Below, piece by piece: positions 1 through 6,233 of a DNA stretch of 9,289 nt (within the stretch, counting starts at the first letter, position 1; every line of letters starts with the position of its first letter). The notes beneath the pieces were generated by a model that ran no database searches, was not told the DNA's origin, and saw only the letters and a list, made by a program, of their open reading frames with translations. A program made the translations under genes and the position numbers. This stretch comes from an uncultured Oscillospiraceae bacterium (lineage in GTDB: Bacteria; Bacillota; Clostridia; Oscillospirales; Oscillospiraceae). The DNA is taken from positions 1-9,289 of the forward strand of contig CAKTRT010000034.1 in assembly GCA_934597535.1 (NCBI GenBank), in the 5' to 3' direction.

Positions 1-96
1 CAGCGCAGAGGGGCCGATCTCGCTGCTGAAAAAGCCGATGCCCTGATTCCATGCCAGCAGCTCGAACACGTCGTCCAACGCGGTGCTCTCTACGCC

Positions 97-342
97 GTGG
101 ATATGCTGGCAGAAGCCACCACCACACAGTTTTCAAAGGACCGAAAGCCCTCGCCCTTCCAAGAGAATCTGGAAGTTGCTAAAGCTGGCGGACAGGTTGC
201 CGGGCGAACGAGGAAAGACATTGAGTCACAGTCCAATACGCCGGTCATTTCCCCGAAGAACGCCGTACGGCTCAATCAGATCGTGACTGACCTTCTGGAA
301 GGGGCAGCCGCGGATACGAACGAGATGCCAGAGGAAAAATAG
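97..342 (+). pseudogene. C-terminal part of a phage antirepressor-like (BRO/DinD-type) protein
   Basis: The 81 residues from the ATG at 97 resemble, from memory, the C-terminal tail of BRO-N/DinD-like phage antirepressors: an MLAEATTT-type helix, then a VAKAGGQVAGRTRKDIE block and a PVISPKNA block, ending at TAG 340-342. Such proteins normally carry an N-terminal BRO or KilA-type DNA-binding domain, which is absent here. The frame stays open back to base 1, but the residues before 97 do not look like the family and no ribosome binding site precedes the ATG. It is therefore more likely a truncated remnant than a small intact gene. A gene continuing past the left edge cannot be excluded. The family call is moderately sure, the remnant status less so. 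Confidence 0.45.
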
Positions 343-766
343 CGTTTTCACATAACCATTTTTCATGTGACCAGTTGGCCGCTTCTGAAAGCACCTATCA
401 AAAAAGTTTGTAAAAAGTTAAAAAAGAACGAAGAATTCCGATTTGCACATGGCATTTTTGAGCCGGGGGTTCAAAAATCTACAGTGGTACAGCCTGACAA
501 AGCATGAACCTTTAGTTCCTAAGGGTTCAGGCTTTTTCATTGCTCTCTCTGGTAATTGCTGCGGCCTCTCCAAAAGCGTCGGAAAAGAGCCGGATCGTGT
601 ATCGGGTATGGAAGATCTGAACTGCCTTGCAAAGAGATCGGAGAGCTTCGGCAATATTGGGTAGATCACAAGCGGGACATTCTCCGCGGCATTGGCGATT
701 CCGATCTTGACGGATATGATGAGTTCAACACCGGGGGGCAGCTCCGGAACGCCGCAACGGTCGGCA
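343..766. other. No convincing gene; unexplained stretch between phage remnant and feo operon
   Basis: No frame here has both a ribosome binding site and a recognisable product. Long frames run across it on both strands (plus 556-1059, minus 418-1005), but they oppose each other and overlap the Cys-rich gene, and neither resembles a family I know. The first 90 bases are AT-rich with A-tracts. The only clear structure is the terminator-like hairpin at 505-537. The stretch may be decayed mobile DNA, which is inference. Confidence 0.4.
505..537 (+). terminator. Rho-independent terminator-like hairpin
   Basis: TGAACCTTTAG (505-515) pairs with CTAAGGGTTCA (519-529), 11 pairs including one G-T wobble, with a TTC loop. 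GGC and then a run of five T (533-537) follow. An alternative 7-bp stem, AGCCTGA 491-497 with TCAGGCT 527-533, shares bases with it, so the two folds are mutually exclusive. The T-run lies on the plus strand, so it would end plus-strand transcripts, yet no good plus-strand gene ends just before it; the nearest remnant stops at 342. Confidence 0.55.
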
Positions 767-1057
767 TTACCTGCGTGCTGACGAAGCGGATGCTCCTGCC
801 GGAAACACTGTTTCCGCATCTGCGGGGGATCGGCGAGACGGCGCGGCAGGGGACAGGGCGGAGTGCTGGCATGACGATGGCGCCGGTGCGGGAGACGGCG
901 CTTTACACCGTGCTTTTTTCGCCGAAATCGCGCAATGCGGACAGTCTCCGCAGCAGCCGTTTCCGGATCTGCTGCGATTCTTTTGCAAACGCAGGGACGC
1001 TGCAATGGCTGCGGTGGCTACAAGTGCCAGCAGACTCCAATCCAAGACGCCCATCAT
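767..1057 (-). CDS. FeoB-associated Cys-rich membrane protein
   Basis: Small membrane protein encoded after feoB in many Firmicutes, thought to assist or tune ferrous iron uptake; its exact role is not settled. The 96 residues show one N-terminal membrane segment (about 6-21), a basic stretch (KNRSRSGN), and the Cys cluster CCGDCPHC at 35-42 that is the family hallmark. Family members are usually about 50-70 residues. Here an Ala/Pro/Ser-rich tail of about 45 residues follows the cluster, with two further Cys near 51 and 63; it may be a genuine extension or read-through into decayed sequence. The start is the first of two consecutive ATGs (1057-1055), which overlaps the feoB stop as ATGA, so translation is probably coupled to feoB. 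Third and last gene of the feo operon. No clear minus-strand terminator was found downstream. Confidence 0.75.
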   Translation of the reverse strand: MMGVLDWSLLALVATAAIAASLRLQKNRSRSGNGCCGDCPHCAISAKKARCKAPSPAPAPSSCQHSALSPAAPSRRSPADAETVFPAGASASSARR

Positions 1058-3051
1058 AAGATACCTAAGATACCCATCAAGGCATAGACGACAGATGCCG
1101 CGATCCATGCGACACAGCACTGCATCAACACGATGCCGATTGTTTTCAGCGTTGAACCGAATTCCCGCCGGATCGTGGCCACCGCTGCGATGCAGGGAGT
1201 GTACAGCAGCGTAAAGACCAGAAAGCTCGCGGCGGAGCGGCTGGTGAACATTGTGGAAAGCACGGCTCCGCCCAGCAAAACCTCCAGTGTGCTGACTACA
1301 GATTCCTTTGCGATGAAGCCGGAGATCAGGGAGGTCGCGCAGCGCCAATCCGCAAAGCCCAGCGGTGCGAACACCGGCGCGATCCATCGGCCGATGAGGG
1401 CCAAAAGACTGTCGGCGCTGTCGGCCACCACGTTCAGCCTGATATCAAAGCTTTGCAGGAACCAGATGATGATCGTAGCCAGAAAAATCACCGTAAAGGC
1501 CCTCTGCAAAAAATCCTTGGCCTTTTCCCACAGCAGAAGCGCAACGCTCTTGAGACTCGGCAAACGGTAATTGGGAAGCTCCATGACAAACGGTACCGGC
1601 TTCCCGCGGAATGTGCTCCAGTTCATGATAAGCGCGGCAACGATCCCAATCAGAATGCCCAGCAGATACAGAGAGATCATCACGAGCGCGCGGTGCGTCG
1701 GGAAGAACGCCGCGGTAAAAAACGCGTAGATGGAGATCTTTGCCGAGCAGCTCATATAAGGCGTGAGCAGGATGGTCATCTTGCGGTCGCGGTCGCTCGA
1801 TACCGTGCGCGTCGCCATGATGGCCGGCACGGAGCAGCCGAAGCCGATGAGCATGGGAACGATGCTGCGGCCGGACAGGCCGATCTTACGCAGGGGCTTG
1901 TCCATCACAAATGCGACGCGCGCCATGTAGCCGGTATCCTCCAGAATGGAGAGGAAGAAAAAGAGCGTCACGATGATAGGCAGGAACACCAGCACGCTGC
2001 CTACGCCCGTAAAAATGCCGTCGATGATGAGGCTATGTACCACAGGGTTGATGCCGTAAGCGGTCAGGGCATGGTCTGCCATGGCGGTAAGGGCGCCAAT
2101 GCCGACCGCAAGCCAGTCGGACAGCCGCTGCCCGATCACATGAAAGGTGAGGTAGAATATCAGCAGCATAACGGCAAGAAAAGCAGGGAGCGCCGTATAC
2201 CGGCCGGTAAGAAACCGGTCGATCTTCATCGAGCGGGCGTGCTCCCGGCTCTCGTGGCACTTTACCACCGACGATGCCACAACGCTTTCAATGAAGGTGT
2301 AGCGCATATCGGCAAGCGCCGCGTTGCGGTCAAGCCCCGCTTCGCTCTCCATCTGCACGATGCAATGCTCAAGCAGCTCGCGCTCGTTCCGATCGAGCGC
2401 CAGACGGTCGGCGAGGTCATCGCCGCCTTCGATCAGCTTTGTTGCACAGAAGCGTGCCGGCACACCGATGCGGTCGGCGTGGTCGGCGATCAGGTGCGTG
2501 ACGGCGTGGATGCAGCGGTGGACGGCGGAATCATCCGCGCAGAAGTCCGTCACCTTGGGCAGAGTTTTGCTCCGAGCCACGGCGATCGCCTGATCCACCA
2601 GCTCGCTCACGCCCTCGCCCTTTGCGGCTGCGATCGGTATGACAGGGATGCCGAGCGCGGCGCTCATCTTCTGCACGTCGATGGAACCGCCGTTGGAACG
2701 GACCTCATCCATCATGTTCAGCGCCAGCACCATCGGTATCCGCAGCTCGAGCAGCTGAAGCGTCAGGTACAAATTGCGCTCGATGTTGGTGGCGTCCACA
2801 ATGTTGATCATGCCGTCCGGCTTCTGATTGAGGATAAAATCGCGGGAGACGATCTCCTCCTGCGTATAGGGCCGCAGGGAGTAGATGCCGGGCAGATCCA
2901 CCACGGCGCAGCCTTTTTCATCTGTGATCTCGCCCATCTTCTGATCTACCGTGACACCGGGAAAGTTGCCGACGTGCTGGTTGGAGCCGGTGAGGGCGTT
3001 GAAGAGAGTCGTTTTGCCGCAGTTCTGATTTCCGACGAGTGCAAAGATCAT
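1054..3051 (-). CDS. feoB: Ferrous iron transport protein B
   Basis: Inner-membrane Fe(II) importer with an N-terminal GTPase domain; the main anaerobic iron-uptake route. The 665 residues begin with G-motifs in order: G1 GNQNCGKT (7-14), G2 Thr34 in NFPGVTVDQ, G3 DLPG (52-55), G4 NMMD (112-115), G5-like AAAKG (about 141-145). A helical regulatory region follows to about 280, then a polytopic membrane domain with the two gate regions typical of the family: GFGCSVPAIMATR (about 403-415, conserved Cys) and a second in the C-terminal half around LLYTPCIAAVATI (about 616-628). The motif SGFIAKESVVSTL (about 577-589) is also typical. It is shorter than E. coli FeoB (773 residues) but normal for Clostridia. 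The ATG at 3051 overlaps the feoA stop (ATGA), and its own stop overlaps the next start the same way. It appears intact. Confidence 0.96.
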   Translation of the reverse strand: MIFALVGNQNCGKTTLFNALTGSNQHVGNFPGVTVDQKMGEITDEKGCAVVDLPGIYSLRPYTQEEIVSRDFILNQKPDGMINIVDATNIERNLYLTLQLLELRIPMVLALNMMDEVRSNGGSIDVQKMSAALGIPVIPIAAAKGEGVSELVDQAIAVARSKTLPKVTDFCADDSAVHRCIHAVTHLIADHADRIGVPARFCATKLIEGGDDLADRLALDRNERELLEHCIVQMESEAGLDRNAALADMRYTFIESVVASSVVKCHESREHARSMKIDRFLTGRYTALPAFLAVMLLIFYLTFHVIGQRLSDWLAVGIGALTAMADHALTAYGINPVVHSLIIDGIFTGVGSVLVFLPIIVTLFFFLSILEDTGYMARVAFVMDKPLRKIGLSGRSIVPMLIGFGCSVPAIMATRTVSSDRDRKMTILLTPYMSCSAKISIYAFFTAAFFPTHRALVMISLYLLGILIGIVAALIMNWSTFRGKPVPFVMELPNYRLPSLKSVALLLWEKAKDFLQRAFTVIFLATIIIWFLQSFDIRLNVVADSADSLLALIGRWIAPVFAPLGFADWRCATSLISGFIAKESVVSTLEVLLGGAVLSTMFTSRSAASFLVFTLLYTPCIAAVATIRREFGSTLKTIGIVLMQCCVAWIAASVVYALMGILGIL

Positions 3052-3278
3052 TTCAGCTCACCCTCCACTTCGATCTTCTGAGCCTCCTCTACGCGCAGCG
3101 TCAGCTCGTAGCCGCGCACGCGGATCTCGATGGGATCGCCCATCGGCGCGACCTTCTGTAATGTCACGCGGGTGTGCGGGATCAGCCCCATATCCAGCAG
3201 GCGGCAGCGCAAGGCTCCGTCTCCGCCCACAGCGGTAATGACGGCGGACGTGCCGACCTTCAATCTATCAAGTGTCAT
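3048..3278 (-). CDS. feoA: Ferrous iron transport protein A (SH3-like)
   Basis: Small cytoplasmic SH3-fold protein that works with FeoB in Fe(II) uptake. The 76 residues match the usual FeoA length and pattern: LKVGTSAVITAVGGDGALRC, then LLDMGLIPHTRV (27-38), then APMGDPIEIRVRGYELTLR (44-62). This is a single FeoA domain, with no tandem second copy as in some Clostridia. The ATG at 3278-3276 has a strong ribosome binding site, GGGGAGAG (3286-3293), 7 bases upstream, and a near-consensus promoter at 3312-3340. The stop TGA overlaps the feoB start by 4 bases. First gene of the feo operon. Confidence 0.95.
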   Translation of the reverse strand: MTLDRLKVGTSAVITAVGGDGALRCRLLDMGLIPHTRVTLQKVAPMGDPIEIRVRGYELTLRVEEAQKIEVEGELK

Positions 3279-3311
3279 CCAATTTCTCTCCCCAATGATT
3301 TTGATGTGTTT

Positions 3312-3340
3312 ATGGTAACATTCCTGCCGCAGCCTGTCAA
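3312..3340 (-). promoter_or_regulatory. Promoter of the feo operon
   Basis: On the minus strand: -35 TTGACA (3340-3335), 17-base spacer, -10 TACCAT (3317-3312), with a TG one base upstream of the -10 (extended -10). Predicted start near 3305, giving a leader of about 27 bases before feoA. The imperfect repeat TGTT-N6-AACA (3307-3320) covers the -10 and could be an operator for an iron-responsive repressor, but it does not match a Fur or DtxR box well enough to say so. Confidence 0.75.
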
Positions 3341-3421
3341 CACAGCCGCGGATGAGAAACTTGGCGTTTCATGAAGCGATCTGGAGGACGGGACCGACTG
3401 GACGCTGACCGCAGGGGTGAT

Positions 3422-3553
3422 CTTGTTGAGCGCATAAAGACCCTCTTCCAGCCCGTATGCATCCTTGGTGAAAGCTTTGGTTGTTTTTGACAATTTTTTG
3501 AGAGCATCGGAATATCGGTCGGTAGCTTTAATGACAATGGATGCTTCTGGCAT
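3422..3553 (-). pseudogene. Truncated N-terminus of a phage tail tape-measure-like protein
   Basis: The 44 residues beginning MPEASIVIKATDRYSDALKK resemble, from memory, the start of tape-measure proteins in clostridial siphophages and prophages (family pattern SIVIKxTDRYSDAxKK...FxKD...L..LNK). Full-length tape-measure proteins have several hundred to over a thousand residues. A GGTGA ribosome binding site sits 4 bases before the ATG at 3553-3551, as in an intact gene start. After the LNK motif the frame continues to 3275 through unrelated sequence, crossing the feo promoter and the feoA ribosome binding site, so the rest of the gene has been lost by deletion or insertion. A short fusion peptide could still be made. 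It lies head to head with the 27-residue gene. Confidence 0.6.
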
Positions 3554-3571
3554 AAAATCACCGCTTTTCTG

Positions 3572-3599
3572 TTGACTTTAGTGAAATACTGCATATAAT
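3572..3599 (+). promoter_or_regulatory. Promoter of the 27-residue peptide gene
   Basis: TTGACT (3572-3577), 16-base spacer, perfect TATAAT (3594-3599). It sits 23 bases before the start codon at 3622 and just outside the start of the tape-measure remnant, in AT-rich DNA unlike the surroundings. Confidence 0.8.
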
Positions 3600-3621
3600 A
3601 AAATAAAAGGAGTAGTGAACT

Positions 3622-3705
3622 ATGGATAGAGGTCTAAAGATCGTAATTGAAATGTCTTTTGCTCTCCTTGTTGTTTGTGGTGCTTTAGCACTGATTATCC
3701 AATAA
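3622..3705 (+). CDS. 27-residue hydrophobic membrane peptide
   Basis: An unrecognised miniature gene, below most gene-caller limits. Translation: MDRGLKIVIEMSFALLVV then CGALALIIQ, stop TAA 3703-3705. A short charged N-terminus (D2, R3, K6) leads into a hydrophobic stretch from about 7 to 26 containing one Glu (10) and one Cys (19), consistent with a single membrane helix. Support for expression is strong: TTGACT/TATAAT promoter (3572-3599), ribosome binding site AAAAGGAG (3605-3612) 9 bases before the ATG, and a textbook terminator 6 bases after the stop. GC is about 36% (30 of 84 bases), with codons mostly ending in A/T, against GC-rich neighbours, which suggests transfer. Possible identities include a small membrane regulator, a type I toxin-like peptide or a phage moron product. 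None can be chosen from sequence alone, and I see no clear antisense antitoxin promoter. Confidence 0.65.
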   Translation: MDRGLKIVIEMSFALLVVCGALALIIQ

Positions 3706-3711
3706 TTCCAT

Positions 3712-3739
3712 GCCGCCTATTCGGGCGGCTTTATTTTTT
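3712..3739 (+). terminator. Rho-independent terminator of the 27-residue peptide gene
   Basis: GCCGCC (3712-3717), 6-base loop, GGCGGC (3724-3729), then TTTATTTTTT (3730-3739). It starts 6 bases after the peptide stop codon, completing a self-contained transcription unit. Confidence 0.9.
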
Positions 3740-3741
3740 GC

Positions 3742-3879
3742 CCCGCGTGATCTTGACGGCCTTGCCGCGCGGCGCGCGGCAAGGCCGCCCCTGCTCGCCT
3801 CATAGGAGGACAGCGCCCAGATCAGGTCCTTTCCCCCCTGCGGGCGGCCGTAATAGTCGCCCGCAAGACGCACAGACCG
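3742..3879 (-). pseudogene. Unrecognised coding-like fragment (possible phage remnant)
   Basis: One minus-strand frame reads as plausible protein: RSVRLAGDYYGRPQGGKDLI, then WALSSYEASRGG, then a basic tail rich in Arg/Ala/Ser. Codons are GC-rich at third positions. I do not recognise the family. There is no start codon or ribosome binding site; the frame enters from the brnQ terminator and runs on into the peptide terminator, so neither natural end is present. Its place just upstream of the tape-measure remnant, on the same strand, is where tail-assembly genes sit in siphophages, making a phage origin possible (inference). Confidence 0.3.
3757..3787. repeat. 13-bp perfect GC-rich inverted repeat
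   Basis: CGGCCTTGCCGCG (3757-3769) and CGCGGCAAGGCCG (3775-3787) are exact reverse complements around a 5-base loop (CGGCG). No T-run follows on either strand, so it is not a standard terminator. It falls inside the unrecognised coding-like fragment, where it encodes part of the Ala/Arg-rich tail, so it may be partly a by-product of codon use. Confidence 0.7.
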
Positions 3880-3893
3880 TGGAGAAAAGGGAA

Positions 3894-3924
3894 GGGGAGT
3901 GTTCCGGTGGAACGCTCCCCTTTT
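3894..3924 (-). terminator. Terminator-like hairpin after brnQ
   Basis: GGGGAGTGTTCC (3894-3905) and GGAACGCTCCCC (3909-3920) form a 12-pair stem with one G-T wobble and a 3-base loop, 21 bases beyond the brnQ stop. On the minus strand a pyrimidine-rich tract (TTCCCTTTTC) follows; on the plus strand TTTT follows, so it could act in both directions. Confidence 0.7.
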
Positions 3925-3941
3925 ATGCGGCGGGAAAAGAA

Positions 3942-5300
3942 TCAGACGCGCTTGGGACTGCCCTTTGCGCGCATCACGCAAAGACCGACGATCAGTCCGA
4001 GCAGCGCGGGCAGCAGCCAGCCGAGACCGCTCTCGTAAAGCGGCAGCACCTTCGCCGCGGCGTTCAGCAGGGGCTGAACATGCAGGAACTCGATCGCGGC
4101 GGCAGGCAGCGCACGGAGGAAATCGAACACGGCGGCGCAGAGCGTAAAGCCCGTCACAAAGCCGTAAACGTATTTGCTATGGCCAAAGCGCTCTCCTAAA
4201 AGCCCCATCAGGATCAGCGTGATGGCAAGCGGGTAGAGCAGCATCAGCACGGGGACGGAGTAGGATGTGATGGCAGTCAGGCCGAGGTTTGCGATCAGGA
4301 GCGAGACGAGACTGAACACCACCGCCCACTTGCGGTAGCTCAGCGCCTTGGGAAACAGCTTGCAGAAGGTCTCGGCGCAGCTCGTGACAAGGCCGACGGC
4401 CGTTTTCAGGCACGCGAACGTGACGGTCACGGCGAGGATCAGCGCACCGGCCTTGCCGAAGTAATGATCTGCCACCAGTGCGAGCACCTCGCCGCCGTTG
4501 GCGCAGGTCTCGAACATGCCGCGGCTCTGCGCACCGACCACAGCGATCGCCAGATAGATGAGCGCCATCAGCAGGCAGCTGAACACGCCTGCGCTGACAG
4601 TGTTGCGCGCGATGGCATGCGGCTCTTCGATGCCGAGACCGCGGATGACGTTGATGACCACGATGCCGAAAGCAAGGCTGGCCAGCGCATCCATCGTGTC
4701 GTAGCCGTCGAGGAAGCCCGTGGCGAATGCGCCGGCCTCATAGCCTGCTGCGGGCTCGATCTCGGCGATCACGCCCATGGGATGCAGCAGCGCGGCGATC
4801 ACCAGCACGCCGAGGAAGACGAGAAAGAGCGGGTTGAGGATCTTGCCGACCCAGATGAGGATCCTGCCGGGGAAAAGCGAAAAGCCGAGCACCGCTGCAA
4901 AAAACAGCGCGGAAAACACGGCGAGGGCAAGCGTGATGTTTGCCCCGTCTCCGAGCATGGCCTCCACACCCACGGTGAACGGCACAGCCGCGCAGCGCGG
5001 AATGGCAAACAGCGGGCCGATGGTCAGATACAGCGCGCAGGTGAAAAACACGCAGTAGCCGCGGCTCACCTTGCCGGAAAGCTCGATCAGGCCTTCGCTG
5101 CGGCTGATGCCGATGGACGCCACGCCCATCAGCGGAAGGCCGACGCCCGTGATGAGAAAGCCGATCATCGCGGGCATCAGGTTGCGGCCCGCGAGCTGGC
5201 CCATGTAGATGGGGAAGATCAGATTGCCCGCACCGAAAAACAGTCCGAACAGCATGCTTGCCACGGACACGAGTTCGCTCTTTGTTAACTTTTTTTTCAT
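3942..5300 (-). CDS. brnQ: Branched-chain amino acid:cation symporter, LIVCS/BrnQ family
   Basis: Membrane carrier importing leucine, isoleucine and valine with Na+ or H+. The 452 residues are close to E. coli BrnQ (439). The N-terminus has the family signature: a short basic start (MKKKLTKSE), then SMLFGLFFGAGNLIFPIYMGQLAG (15-38) in the first helix. Further conserved-looking pieces are GFLITGVGLPLMGV (47-60), YLTIGPLFAIPRCAAVPF (about 91-108), and FLDGYDTMDALASLAFGIVVINVIRGLG (about 195-222). Hydrophobic stretches across the protein fit a roughly 12-helix carrier; it ends in a basic tail (RAKGSPKRV). The ATG at 5300 follows the HAD gene stop by 23 bases, with only a modest ribosome binding site (AAGAGAG), so the two are probably co-transcribed. 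It appears intact. Confidence 0.93.
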   Translation of the reverse strand: MKKKLTKSELVSVASMLFGLFFGAGNLIFPIYMGQLAGRNLMPAMIGFLITGVGLPLMGVASIGISRSEGLIELSGKVSRGYCVFFTCALYLTIGPLFAIPRCAAVPFTVGVEAMLGDGANITLALAVFSALFFAAVLGFSLFPGRILIWVGKILNPLFLVFLGVLVIAALLHPMGVIAEIEPAAGYEAGAFATGFLDGYDTMDALASLAFGIVVINVIRGLGIEEPHAIARNTVSAGVFSCLLMALIYLAIAVVGAQSRGMFETCANGGEVLALVADHYFGKAGALILAVTVTFACLKTAVGLVTSCAETFCKLFPKALSYRKWAVVFSLVSLLIANLGLTAITSYSVPVLMLLYPLAITLILMGLLGERFGHSKYVYGFVTGFTLCAAVFDFLRALPAAAIEFLHVQPLLNAAAKVLPLYESGLGWLLPALLGLIVGLCVMRAKGSPKRV

Positions 5301-5323
5301 TTTAAATTACTCTCTTTCGAACG

Positions 5324-6145
5324 TTACAGCGCCAGAGCGCGGCGAATGGCCTCGCCCGCGCCGTTATGTGCGTTATCCGCTGTGACAAGATCGCACAGCG
5401 AGCGTATGTCTGGATCTGCGTTGCCCATCGCAAACGAAAGGCCAACGCTTTGCAGCATTTCGCGGTCGTTATCGGAGTCGCCCACGCCTGCGACGCGCGC
5501 CATCGGGATGCCGAGCGCGCCTGCGAGCCATGTAAGCCCGCTGGCCTTGCTGACATGCTGCGCGGTCATTTCCAGCGTGGTGACCTCAGGCGTTGCGATG
5601 TCCAAAGGGAGATCCTTCAGTTCTTCCCGGCAGCGCACGCGGTCTTCGGAAGAGCGGAAGTAAAGGTTGATCTTGGCAATGTCCCCAAGTGCCTCTGCTT
5701 CCTGCGCCATATCTGCGACCGGACGAGCGATCCGCTGGAACATCGGCTGATAAATGCCCATATGGAAGTCTGCCATGTGCGTGACATCCTTCGCCGCCAC
5801 GATGGACTCGCTTTCCGTCAGAAAGTGGAGCATCGCGCGGTATTTGGCCGCCGCTGCAAGCGCAGCATCTACGAGCCCGTGGGGAATGGCGCTGCGGTAA
5901 ATGCAGCGGCCCTCAGCACGGTCGTAAACACATGCGCCGCTGTTGCACACGGCATAGCGCATTTCGGGCACGACGTTAAAGTAATCCAGCAGCTCCGGCA
6001 CGGCACGGCCGGTGCAGTATGCGACCTGCACGCCGCGCTGCGCTGCAAGCTGGATATCGCGCATGGTATCGGGGTGGATGGTCTTGTCCGGTGTGAGCAG
6101 GGTGCCGTCCACGTCCAGCGCGATGAGCTGATAGGTGTTCCCCAC
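5324..6145 (-). CDS. Cof-type HAD-IIB family phosphatase
   Basis: Cytoplasmic Mg2+-dependent hydrolase of the haloacid dehalogenase superfamily; members dephosphorylate sugar phosphates, nucleotides or related small molecules, and the substrate cannot be told from sequence. The 273 residues carry all four catalytic motifs: I, DVDGT (11-15, nucleophile D11 and acid D13); II, Thr45 in CTGRA; III, Lys200 in VSKASGL; IV, GDSDND (222-227). The large central cap between motifs II and III is the IIB type. The start is GTG (6145-6143), chosen because AAAGGAG (6154-6160) lies 8 bases upstream and the first residues lead directly into the conserved LIALDVDGT strand. It has its own promoter (6205-6233) and brnQ lies 23 bases downstream. 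A metabolic link between the two is not evident. Confidence 0.92.
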   Translation of the reverse strand: MGNTYQLIALDVDGTLLTPDKTIHPDTMRDIQLAAQRGVQVAYCTGRAVPELLDYFNVVPEMRYAVCNSGACVYDRAEGRCIYRSAIPHGLVDAALAAAAKYRAMLHFLTESESIVAAKDVTHMADFHMGIYQPMFQRIARPVADMAQEAEALGDIAKINLYFRSSEDRVRCREELKDLPLDIATPEVTTLEMTAQHVSKASGLTWLAGALGIPMARVAGVGDSDNDREMLQSVGLSFAMGNADPDIRSLCDLVTADNAHNGAGEAIRRALAL

Positions 6146-6162
6146 GGTAAAGGCTCCTTTCT

Positions 6163-6185
6163 GCGGCGGCCCGGCAGGCCGCTGC
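6163..6185 (-). other. Leader hairpin before the HAD phosphatase gene
   Basis: A 9-base GC-rich stem with one mismatch (GCGGCGGCC 6163-6171 against GGCCGCTGC 6177-6185) and 5-base loop lies in the predicted leader, 2 bases upstream of the ribosome binding site. It could influence translation or RNA stability. There is no T-run, so it is not a terminator. Confidence 0.4.
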
Positions 6186-6204
6186 GGCGTTCAAAATTTG
6201 GTTT

Positions 6205-6233
6205 ATTATATCACGCATACGGGGAAAGGACAA
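6205..6233 (-). promoter_or_regulatory. Promoter of the HAD phosphatase-brnQ unit
   Basis: On the minus strand: -35 TTGTCC (6233-6228), 17-base spacer, perfect -10 TATAAT (6210-6205). Predicted start near 6198, giving a leader of about 50 bases before the GTG start. Confidence 0.7.

Noticed and set aside
464..490. tRNA-like T-arm (GGGGGTTCAAAAATC)
   Set aside because: The arms do not pair and no acceptor, D or anticodon stems can be drawn around it.
506..518. GAAC-N5-GTTC resembling an SOS box
   Set aside because: The spacing is 5 instead of 4 and the bases are better explained as part of the terminator hairpin.
418..1005. 195-codon open frame on the minus strand downstream of feo
   Set aside because: Overlaps the Cys-rich gene in another frame, has no ribosome binding site, and crosses the 505-537 hairpin; no family resemblance.
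1453..3081. 542-codon open frame on the plus strand
   Set aside because: It lies exactly antisense to feoB and feoA, which have all expected motifs; its His/Asp/Arg-rich product is typical of a GC-rich antisense shadow.
3281..3320. Fur-type operator upstream of feoA
   Set aside because: There are AT-rich half-site-like bits (AATCATT) but no 19-bp inverted repeat close to the consensus.
3600..3760. Antisense RNA promoter opposite the 27-residue gene (type I toxin-antitoxin)
   Set aside because: No paired -35 and -10 with good spacing was found on the minus strand across the gene or its terminator.
4464..5288. 274-codon open frame on the plus strand
   Set aside because: Antisense shadow of brnQ, with no ribosome binding site or family resemblance.
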